64,000 bases of DNA from Iris pallida (taxonomy: Eukaryota; Streptophyta; Magnoliopsida; Asparagales; Iridaceae), in the NCBI GenBank assembly GCA_029216955.1, contig JANAVB010016200.1, forward strand, positions 849,675 through 913,674, in the 5' to 3' direction. Positions 54,993 through 64,000 of the stretch are shown here, piece after piece (the stretch's first letter is position 1; every line of letters starts with the position of its first letter). Both the position numbers and the translations under genes were made by a program. Below the pieces are notes generated by a model. The model searched no databases. It saw only the letters and a program-made list of their open reading frames with translations, and was not told where the DNA came from.

Positions 54993-55324
54993 TGTAGGAC
55001 CGTTGAGCACCTCTAGAGGGGGGTGAATAGAGTGTATGCGTGTATAACAGAAATAATCACCACTTAAAAATTTAACATATTATGAACTATGGCAGATATA
55101 AGAGATAGTAAATTAAATACAGTAATCAAGAAATAGAATATCAAACTCAGTGAATCACGATATATACTGGTTTTCCTCTGAGAGGACTAATCCAGTCGCG
55201 AGTACTCTTACCCGCTGTTAATCTACTATTTGCAAGCTAAATGAGAGTTTGCCGTCTCTTTACAATACCGTGCTTGGCGACAAGTGCACGACCGACTTCA
55301 CAACACCGTGCTTGGTGGCGAATG
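54993..55324 (-). repeat. Truncated SIRE-like copia LTR fragment
   Basis: Homologous to the LTR at 20170 (shared TGTAGG, CACCTCTAGAGGGGGTGAATAG, CCGTGCTTGG...ACGACCGACT). The adjacent sequence on its left, complement ATACCGAAAC, resembles a degenerate PBS. It is cut at 55324 by the next LTR fragment. Confidence 0.75.
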
Positions 55325-55551
55325 TGTCACGACCCACTCCCAAATAATCGGACACGAGTCGGACACGCCCAGCCTTCATTGTTAGACACAATAAAGTAAG
55401 CTGTACCAAAAGCTAGGGAAATCTAACCAGATAATCAAGACAAGTAAAAATCACAGCATCTATAACGTATCCCAGAAAGATCACCATAATTCACAAATCC
55501 AGATATCATAATGTACCAGAATCAACAGGAAAGAAAAGTGCTATGAACTTT
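55325..55551. repeat. Gypsy-type LTR end fragment
   Basis: Begins TGTCACGACCCACTCCC, very like the terminus of element D but with different sequence beyond. It is cut after 227 bp by element D. Probably a related Tekay-like family. Confidence 0.55.
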
Positions 55552-56221
55552 TATCACGACCCGCACCCACTGTGAGGGTATGAGAACGTAACAACGCCCA
55601 GCCTACGCCGCAGTATCGACGGTAGAACACTGTCCTAGGTCAACATACATCTAGCAATATAATACTAAGCAGTAAATGAACTCAATCACAACTAAGGAGG
55701 AAGAGAACACGATATGATATAGAACTCAAGGAAATACTGAAGATAGAAAAGTCTAAGATAATATCCCAGCAAATATCCAGAGTACATATCTCAGCTACTG
55801 AATAAGAAAGAATATATACAACTCAACATCTCTGAACAGAAGTAAAATCTAGCTAAACAGTCTCAAGACAACAAGAAAATAAGATAAGGCCTAACTAAAC
55901 TAGTCTAGGCAGTGGGGTGATGTCCTCAGCTAGAGCTGTCCCGTAGAAGGCATCCTCCCAGGCCTCCTCCCCGTCCTCTGTAATATTTTCAACAGGTCCA
56001 GTCAGGACAGGAGCGAGTACAGTACATCTCAACAGTTCATAGCGGGTTAGAAAATATAATCATGCAGTAAATTAAGATACAGGTGCTGAAGAATACAGTA
56101 TGTAAATAGAGAGAGAGAACTGTAATAGAAATATCTACTATAAGTAAGGAACTAACAGTGGCTAGTGAGTCAGAGTACAATATGGACATGAAAATGGCAT
56201 AGGAGATTCTGATAAGACACT

Positions 56222-57585
56222 TGTAGAAGCATGGAAAATATTAGAATAAAGGCATAAATGGCCCATGCGGTTTTGGGTAGCAAGTCTATGCGGCTCATAC
56301 TGGAGTTGCCCTATGCGGCCCAAAAGAAGACCCTCAGACTCATGCGGCTCGGGGATGAATGTGGTTCAGCAGGAATATGCGGCTCAATTGACGACACGTG
56401 TGACCCCCCCACAGTTGGCCACTGGAGTAATGGCCTCATTTAATGCTCTGACACGACTCGACGGCTGTCTCTGACATAAAGTATCATAGTGGCTCTGCCA
56501 TAATGACAGACTCTTCGGGAAAAGAAGAAAATCTCTGACCCGATCTGACAAAAAAAATCCTAGATTGCCGCGTGGCAAAAGTCTCATACGGCTCGGATAG
56601 AGAACAGCTTCATGCGGCTCATTGAGGAGTCACTCTAATATGATTAACAAAAACCCGCCATATGCGGTCCACCCATAGCCCGGTCTATGCGGCTCAACAC
56701 CACGCTAATTCATGCGGCCTACAGAAACTATGCATATGCGGCTCACGGAAAGTTCATCCCCTGCGGCTCGATGAGGCATTGACTCATGCGGCTCACGAGT
56801 AGTATCCCCCTGCGGTTCAAGTGTTGGTCACCCTATGCGGCCCTGGCAGGATCTTCAATTTAAAAAATGTGGCACTGAAGATGCAACAAAATCCCAACGA
56901 GAATATTCGACATCATCATCATAATTGCCGAGATCAGGGCATATCATTCATCATCAAGCCAATAGGACACGTGGCGAGCAATCAAATATTGGCATAATCA
57001 ATCACGAAGATTTAAAGCAGTCAGCATTAACTGCTCATAAGATTTGGTGCTATCCGCATTAGTGGCCGAGATTCATTATGATCAGGATCAAGGGCCCAGA
57101 TAGAATGAAGGAGCGCCGACATTCCAAATAGATAATCATCAGCAAACCCTAATGATCCCACCCCACTCTTATAAATGGCCAGCATCATTCCCATGTAAAA
57201 AAGGTCGGCAACAAAAGAATAAAAAAAAACAGAGAAGAAGAGAGAGATATACACAGAGAGAGCTCCCCCTTTTCTTGATATTCACAGAGAGAGAGAAGCC
57301 AGGAGAGCAACCCGAGGAGAGTAAGAAGAGCCTTTCTTCGTCAACGCCGAGAAGATCTTCCCCGAGCCAAGGCTGCATACCGATCGTCCAAGGAGTAAGG
57401 CAGAGCGGCCGTCGCTTTTCCGAGCCTCTATCGTCACCCCCCAAAATCAAAAATAAACAATCGTACTTAGTCTGCTGTACCTAGGTTTTCGTCCCTAGGC
57501 TTTCTTTGTACGAGCGAGTTTGTATTATGAGTCTAAGTTCAGTCTTCCGATAATTGTTCTGTTCTTTTACAATCAATGACAAACA
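56222..57585 (+). mobile_element. Solo LTR of the element A family
   Basis: 1,364 bp, TGTAGAAGC to CAAACA, flanked by the perfect 5-bp duplication ACACT (56217-56221, 57586-57590). It has the TGCGGCTC octamers, G-box core and TATAAATG of element A LTRs. A solo LTR arises by recombination between the two LTRs of a full element. It fixes the true 3' end of this LTR family. Confidence 0.9.
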
Positions 57586-58640
57586 ACACTATGGAAGAGA
57601 TTCTGATAAGATACTACTGGTATATTATTCACATGTCCAATTTTACTCCCCCGTACCCCAATCAATACACAAGAATCTAAACAGGTTACGTTATTGTACA
57701 TGATATCACATGGGGCCCTTGAAAGGGTGCACATGATAGTATACATGAAGGCTCTGTGAATATGAGAGTACATGATTCACATGAGTGTATATGTATGGTG
57801 AAAGCACAGGAGTACATGATGAAAGTGAAACGCACATGACACAATGTACCCGATGCTCCCGAGGGGGATAACATCGCATGAAGAGATCCGTATAGTACTA
57901 ATCCGTGATAATGTCGTAACAGCACAAGTAAAGTAATTTAATGCAGGAAATAATTCTAAGCAGGATATGAAATGATCAGAGAATGTACTCGCCTGGTATC
58001 TGAGTGTCCGAGATAAAAATACTGTCCGATGAGTGGTGTCTGGCTCCTATTTTGAACAGCACAAGTCACAACAAGTCCAAAATGGTAAAATGAAGTCCTA
58101 CTATGCATTCTACATGATTCTAGGTCAATCTAGGCCAAAGTCAACTCTTGGTCAACTCTGGTCAACCCTAGAAGTCAAACTAGGTCAGCTATGGTCAAAC
58201 TAGGCCTAACAAGGCTAGGTTAGCCTAAACTAGGTCTAAACAAGTTAATCTAGGCTAATCAAGTCTATACTAGTCTAAACTAGGCTAAACTAGCCTATTC
58301 TAAGTCTAACAAGACTGCACAAATCTATCTAGACTCTATACTGACACACAGATACGCCCATAGGCTAAGAGTCTAGGCTATAGGCTATACCATGCCTAGG
58401 AACTAAACCATAACACATCTACACATGCCAATATTTATATATATTTAAAAATAACACACATATTGATATACTATATAATATAACATAGAAATACACTTAT
58501 TACTATATTATTATAATCTATATAGGAATACACCATAGCATATAGGCTACCCTTAATATCACACATGTACATATATTATCTATATATACAATAGAACACA
58601 CTCATATATATAGGATACCTATATATATCTATCTCACAAA

Positions 58641-58676
<36 letters not shown>

Positions 58677-58889
58677 CACATGTGTATAGGAATAAAGGCA
58701 AGCAGTCACATGTGGGTGTGTGTTAGCTAGCATGTGTGTGATATGTTAGGCTTGAGAGTGTAGGGAAGATAGTGAATGGCAAAACTGTGTGTGAGATACA
58801 TGAGGGTGTCTCATAGATATATGCTAATGTGTGTTTGTGTGTCTGTCATGAGTGAAGTGAGGGTCAAAACAGGCAGTCCAATAACCCCA

Positions 58890-60150
58890 GATTTCAGTCC
58901 ATAATATCAATTCCAGATTTCACATTGAAACCCCCTCCCTTACAACTCAGATTTCAAATACATTATATATTTCAAGTATTGGCAGTTCAGTTGTAATGGA
59001 AAACAGTGTGTACTTGTGCAAATGGATGTGGTGTAATATACTAGGCATGTGTGTGTCAACAGGATTTAAGAACAGTGTATACCTTACACAGGAATTCAAT
59101 TTACAGTAAACAATATGGTTCAAAACCATTTCAGGTTTATGAACGAATCTAAAACTCAGTTTAAAAACACACCATAGCTAAATCAGTTCACAAGGCTCAA
59201 CCTCCATTCTCAGAATTGAACTCCCAGGTTCAACAGTGAACAACATTGAAATAATGAAAGGGAAATCAGTTTTTAAATCCAACAATACCTCCAATCTCAG
59301 GTTTACAACTACATGACAGTGAACTCAGATTAATGCAAATTTGGTTCTTAGGTTTATGTTCATTTCAGTTCAAACTAGAGGAGGAAATCTCAGGAAATCA
59401 AACAAGAATCTCAGATTAGTGTACATCCAATTTCAGGTTATTGTGTTCTCAGGAAAGATTTAACTAAACTCTGGTTTAAGAAGAATGAAATCAGTTTAAC
59501 CCAAAACTTAACATCCTAATCTCAGTCTCAGGTTTTGAGGGGAAAAACCGTATCAGTTTTGAACCAAGGCAATCTCAGATTTTCGAAATTGGAAGGGAAC
59601 AATGTACATGAATTAAGAATTTAAACTAACATTCAAACCACACATTTCAAATCCCATTTAGGAGCTAAACCCCAAAACAATGCACACAAGTGCCAACATT
59701 CTCTTCTCAGGTTTAAGAAAACTGGAACAGTGGGAAGCAATTAAACAGTGTATCATTCAGTTAAAACAGTTCATAAGAATAGGGAAACTGAAATCTCAGG
59801 TTGTCAAGGACTAAAAATACAAACTAATTCCTAGGTTTTAAAGCTTAATGTCAGGTTTTGTGAAACATAACAGTTATTAAGAAGAACCATTGCAATCAAT
59901 ATAAGTAAACTCAGGTTATTTAAATGACAGGGAACATAACCAAATCCCAGGCTATGGGAAAAACATAACATTGCAGACTCAATTAAAACCCATCTTAGTT
60001 TTCCAGTCCAATCAAACAAAGGTGAACTGGAAATAACAGTGAATGCATAAAGGAACATGGAGTCACATTTCAGTTTAAAAACATAGGAAAACTAATTCTC
60101 AGGTTTTCCATTTCAAACCCAACTCAATAGCCAAAATCTCATCCTCAAAT
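58890..60150. repeat. Dispersed CTCAGGTTT / CTCAGATTT motif field
   Basis: About 20 copies of a nonamer near CTCAGGTTT (minus strand AAACCTGAG), spaced roughly 40-90 bp apart in otherwise unrelated AT-rich sequence inside element D's LTR. Unlike a tandem repeat, only the short core is conserved. Confidence 0.6.
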
Positions 60151-61812
60151 CATCAAGCCAAATTCGAATGAAACATTAAGCTAAAAATATGACAAACAAT
60201 ATGTGGGAACATATATAACAGTGAAACATTACTTCAACATAGGATTTCAAACGTTAGGGAACACTAAAATGAAGTATCAGTGTATGTATATCAGTTTAGC
60301 CCAAAATGATCCAATTTTCACATCAAAAACCTAACTATCATGTAAACCTAATCTAATATAGTTTACACATCATAATTAGGATCTAATGAACAATTAAAAT
60401 CACTATTAAAAGCAATTAAATCGATTTAGAAACAGAAACCAATCCTGTGCACTGAACCACACAGTGAAACGCACGTGCACGTACAAAAACGTGTCCGACA
60501 CGACACGAGGACTCGTAAAACTTTATGAGCCTCGTGTCAGGCAGTGCCCCAATACGTGTGTCAATTTTCTCGTGTCGAGGTGGCGTATCTTGTACGCAGT
60601 AGCCCCCGAGTAGCAGGGGAGCTACAGTGCCGCACGCACACACCCGTACCCGCATGTTTCCGTGTCCCCCACGACTCGACACGACACGCAAACCACATCA
60701 AGACACTAGAAACCTATAAGCAAGACCAAAACCCTAATTTCTATTCAAAAACATTTCTAAAACTCAACCGAAATGTCCTTTAGGGCATTTCGTCGAACAC
60801 ATGCACCATGTCACTGATACGTGTCCAAATTGGACACGAATTAGACACAAAACTTAGGGTTAGCTATTTCTATAGCTAGGTTAGGGCTAGGATCCTAGTA
60901 ATGATTTTTAACAGAATCTAAATGCAATAGAAGGAGATATACCTATAGGTGAACATTGGTTCAAAATCCCCAAATGGAAAGAGCTCCACAAACCACCAAA
61001 CTTCTTCAAATTGTGTGTTTCCTGAAAATACTCATCAACAACAGCAAGAATACTAACATTAGGTCCTAATGCAATTTGTTTAAAGGAATTTGGAGAAGAA
61101 ATGGATTTTCTAAGGATTTACAAAGATGGGGACTCACCTCTTCCAAATGGCAAAGTTTCCTAAAGAGGCAACCCTAATTTTAAGAGGATATAAATAGAGG
61201 GGGCTGACCATAGTGGCTGGTCAGATTTTCTAGGGTTAGGGCTTGGTTCAATGGGTGTGGGCTATGGGCCATTAAGCCTATTAGTCATAAAATGACTTGT
61301 GACTTCACAAGCCATTCCTTAACCAATCTAGCTCTTAATTTCACCAAACTAATCCCAATGAGTTAATCCTCATGAACTTAAGTCAACCTAGGTTTTCAAA
61401 TCCCAATCACAAAGTCAAGACCTAGGTTTTCTACTAGATTAGTCTACAAGGTCAACATAAGTCAAAGTCACTAAACCACCAAAATCAATTAAATGATATT
61501 AAAATCACACCATCATATTAATTATATTAAATTCCAAATAAATATATATTAAATTCAATTAATTTAAAAAAATGACCAAAATACCCACAAACAACAATAA
61601 TGAAGTACCCTAATCACATGGCTAGGTTCTAGGGTAGACAGTCTCTATAGTTTCACTAGCAAACACCAAAATCATAAGTCATGAATTTAAATAGTTTTTT
61701 TTTAAAATAATTAAAAATCACTAAAAATCATAATATGAAATAAATATCATTAAATAATAATTATAATTACAAAATTTCAAAATTACCCTCTTCTGAAAAA
61801 CTGGGTGTTACA

Positions 61813-61826
61813 ATCCTACCCACCTT
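61813..61826 (-). promoter_or_regulatory. Polypurine tract of element D
   Basis: Minus strand AAGGTGGGTAGGAT directly abuts the LTR start TGTAACACCC. The analogous TTCGGTAGGA precedes the element C LTR at 29641. Confidence 0.7.
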
Positions 61827-62109
61827 ATAAAAATTTCGTCCTCGAAATTAAGATGGTCGCACCCTTTTCTAGGTTAAGCCCCCAGCAATCATAGTCTCAG
61901 AAATCTATCTTAAATCATACAGTTGGAAAGTGAAACCAATGGGGTCATGGCATGCAATATCAGTCTGGGGTCTCATCTAGTTATACCAACCATGCTACAG
62001 TACTAGGCAATCACAAGGTATCAAAATATACAAGCAAGGGATGCATCAAATTTCTCAAGAAAGAAATACTAAGGTTAGGTCAAAACTCACCTCTAGCTGG
62101 GTCTGAGAA

Positions 62110-62793
62110 CTAGAACTCCCAACTGGAAGCAGGGCCCTGGTTGGTAGGTGCATCAGGACAATGCTGCACCCAGTGCGCAGCTGACCCACAGAATAGGCAC
62201 AATCCCAGTCTCTTTCTACAGTTGCTCCACTTGTGCCCAGACTTCCTACAGTAGTCACAGATAGGCTCTGGCTCAGCTGGCCTCTGCTGGACAGGAGACT
62301 GGGCTGGGTATGATGATATCGGCTGGATAAATGGGTACTCCTCAAACTCTGGGTAGGACTGGGTACTGCTCCTCGCCCTCTTGGAGCTAGGCTATCCTCC
62401 TGGAAGCACAGAGTCCCGCAGACGTAGCAACCTCTGGATTTTCTCCCTCATGGCCTTCTCATGAACTCTCTGTGACTTCAACAGTCTCTCTTGAAAATAT
62501 CCAAACACCTGGGCTGCATCAAGTAACAAACCTCCGGGTGGTACAGTAGGGAGTACCATCCCAAGGGGTAGGGGAAGGCTCTCGGTCTTAGGCAAATCTG
62601 CAGCTCTCTCCTGAACGGCAGGAGATGAAGGAAGACTCTCTGGCGAGGCAACCACCATCTCCTCAATGGCAGGAGGTGCCACCACCCCCTGATCAGATAG
62701 AGGGATAACTACCTCCTGAACAGTAGAAGGTGGAGGCACACTCTTAGTAGCTGCAGCTGCTCTCAGGCGACGGGCTCGGGTCATGGGTGCCAT
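62110..62793 (-). pseudogene. Element D Gag-like double-zinc-knuckle protein
   Basis: Minus strand, starting at the Met at 62793 (MAPMTRARRLRAAAATKSV). 133 open codons with a Pro/Val/Glu-rich middle and a helical, basic end (ERLLKSQRVHEKAMREKIQR). A TAG at 62392-62394 interrupts. The same frame then continues to two CCHC zinc knuckles, CDYCRKSGHKWSNC and CLFCGSAAHWVQHC (about 62255 and 62205), and a stop at 62110-62112. The spacing C-x2-C-x4-H-x4-C is that of nucleic-acid-binding Gag knuckles. There is no capsid domain of normal size and no Pol. Confidence 0.7.
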
Positions 62794-62829
62794 ACTGAAA
62801 GAAAAGAAAATAAAAATAAATCAATCATC

Positions 62830-63664
62830 AAGGCTGAAAAACTAGTAAATATCAACAAAGGAGAACTAGCTACAAGAATCACTATTTAAGCCAGGCTATA
62901 CTATCATTCATAAGACAAGGGCCTAATCACAAGTCATCAAATTATCACACTAAGAAAGAACTACATATGCATAAGCTCTATAAAGCTAAAAGATCTCTAC
63001 TCCTAAATTATTTGATGATGGAAAATAATTTATAATAACTGGAATGAAGATAGAGATGATATATTTAAGAACCTTTCCAAGATATAATCTGATAATCATA
63101 TACGTCTGTCCAAAAATCATGATACTCAGAGTCCACGTCACGCTAGTAAGCAAGGCTGCGATAAACGGTAGAGTCCATAACAGGGGCATGCACCTCTATA
63201 ATCATGTCGTCTAGAATTTTTGCTATGCCGACTAGTATAGCTGAGAGAAATTCCAAATCTTATGACCAAGGTACGTACATCCGAAGTCAGGTCTCTATGT
63301 TTCCGCCACGCCAGCTAATATAGCTGCGATAAACTCTAGGTTCCATAACCAAGTAGACGTCTTACCATCCCTGTATTCCCGTCGACATATGTTATCAGAA
63401 AATATCGTAACTCAGGCCATAAAAATTCATCTCGATAGGAAAATCAAATCAACAACGATCCAACAAAATCAAATTCAATAATCAAGGAGTGAGAGCAACA
63501 AGGCAAGGAAAATGATTCAAATTAAAGTTTAATAAGATTCTCAAGGGTCGTCCCAGGAATCTTTCAAGAAATTCTAACTGTGATTGAGTACCTTCAAAAT
63601 ATATATCCTAATCCTACTGCAGGCTGTAGTGATACTCTAGTTCGAATACCACTACATAAACTCG
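62830..63664. other. Element D internal 5' region, non-coding
   Basis: Between the Gag-like ORF start and the PBS there is no convincing ORF. The phrase CTAGTATAGCTGAGAGAAA / CTAATATAGCTGCGATAAA repeats twice (about 63230 and 63312), with a related segment near 63145. Confidence 0.5.
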
Positions 63665-63681
63665 ACCTGCATGGGCCACCA
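63665..63681 (-). promoter_or_regulatory. Candidate primer-binding site of element D
   Basis: Minus strand TGGTGGCCCATGCAGGT, 9 bases from the LTR end and identical to the sequence in element C (34566-34582), although the neighbouring sequence differs. Confidence 0.55.
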
Positions 63682-63690
63682 CTAAAAATG

Positions 63691-64000
63691 TGTCACGACC
63701 CGCACCCACTGTGAGGGTACGAGAACGTAACAACGCCCAGCCTACGCCGCAGTGTCGGCGGTAGAACGCTGTCCTAGGTCAACATACATCTAGCAAAATA
63801 ATACTAAGCAGTAAATGAACTCAATCACAACTAAGAAGGAAGAAAGCACGATATGATATAGAACTCAAGGAAATACTGAAGATAGAAAAGTCTAAGATAA
63901 TATCCCAGCAAATATCCAGAGTACATATCTCAGCTACTGAATAAGAAAGAATATATACAACTCAACATCTCTGAACAGAAGTAAAATCTAGCTAAACAGT
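63691..64000 (-). repeat. Element D right (5') LTR, partial
   Basis: Starts TGTCACGACCCGCACCC and matches 55552-55860 almost base for base to the end of the window. The few differences indicate a fairly recent insertion. Confidence 0.88.

Larger units (their letters stand above)
55552..61812 (-). repeat. Element D left (3') LTR, with inserted solo LTR
   Basis: Borders come from the match to 63691 onward and from the GGGTGTTACA / polypurine-tract junction on the right. It contains: an A-family solo LTR (56222-57585); GTCAAACTAGG-like short repeats (58120-58340); a field of CTCAGGTTT-like motifs (58890-60150); CGTGTC/GACACG-rich sequence (60470-60850). Only the first 310 bp can be compared with the other LTR, so the full extent is an inference. 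Confidence 0.7.
55552..64000 (-). mobile_element. Element D: non-autonomous gypsy-like element with giant LTRs
   Basis: The left LTR begins near 55552 (first bases TATCACGACCCGCACCC, the TG terminus mutated to TA) and ends ...GGGTGTTACA at 61812. The right LTR starts at 63691 (TGTCACGACCCGCACCC) and runs off the window; the first 310 bp of the two match closely. Without the inserted solo LTR the left LTR is about 4.9 kb. The internal region is only 1.88 kb and encodes a Gag-like protein but no polymerase. Junctions (polypurine tract 61813-61826, candidate PBS 63665-63681) match element C, so a Tekay-type element may mobilise it. Confidence 0.8.

Overview
The window is nuclear DNA of a flowering plant, and almost all of it is nested transposable elements. 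The evidence for a plant is the mix of families: a Tat-type Ty3/gypsy element carrying a Plant Mobile Domain gene, a chromodomain-bearing Tekay/Del-type gypsy element, SIRE-like and other Ty1/copia elements, large non-autonomous LTR elements, Mutator-, Harbinger- and hAT-like MITEs, tRNA-derived SINE pieces and a plant-type tRNA-Gly(GCC). I recognise no intact host protein gene. Nearly every long reading frame belongs to a retrotransposon, and all of those are broken by stops, frameshifts or insertions. I cannot name the species.

Layout. (1) 1-375 and 18302-20906: a minus-strand SIRE-like copia element, split by element A. (2) 376-18296: element A, 17.9 kb, Tat-type, with a 5-bp target duplication GAGGG. 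Its gag-pol runs on the minus strand (16552 to 8249). A second gene with three exons, its own TATA box and a poly(A) signal runs on the plus strand (2204-6996) and encodes a Plant Mobile Domain followed by a coiled coil. The two genes converge on a hairpin-rich tandem-repeat block (7157-8248). The two LTRs of A are inverted relative to each other, which is abnormal for an LTR element. (3) 20907-39591: element B, a coding-free Tekay-like LARD with 2.46-kb LTRs and TSD TAGTG. Its right LTR is split by (4) 26492-37629: element C, a Tekay/Del-type gypsy element, TSD GGGTG, with a decayed minus-strand gag-pol ending in a chromodomain. (5) 39597-45772: AT-rich non-genic DNA with a 9-bp-TSD foldback MITE, SINE fragments, an old 0.8-kb direct duplication, a nested MITE cluster and a tRNA-Gly-like gene. 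(6) 45773-53581: copia element E (plus strand), with a Harbinger-like 1.1-kb insertion in its reverse transcriptase and a structured tandem repeat before the 3' LTR. (7) 53582-55551: assorted LTR and MITE fragments. (8) 55552-64000: element D, a non-autonomous gypsy-like element with a LTR of about 4.9 kb and an internal region encoding only a Gag-like double-zinc-knuckle protein. A solo LTR of the A family sits inside its left LTR.

Order of events: the SIRE-like copia came first, then A and B inserted into it, then C into B. D received an A-family LTR, and E received the Harbinger-like element. Most likely to be new: element A's inverted LTRs, its antisense PMD/coiled-coil gene, and a GAGCCGCA/TGCGGCTC octamer amplified in its LTRs, in the antisense gene's intron and in the Gag coding sequence. 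Motif counts and similarity statements were made by eye, without alignment software.
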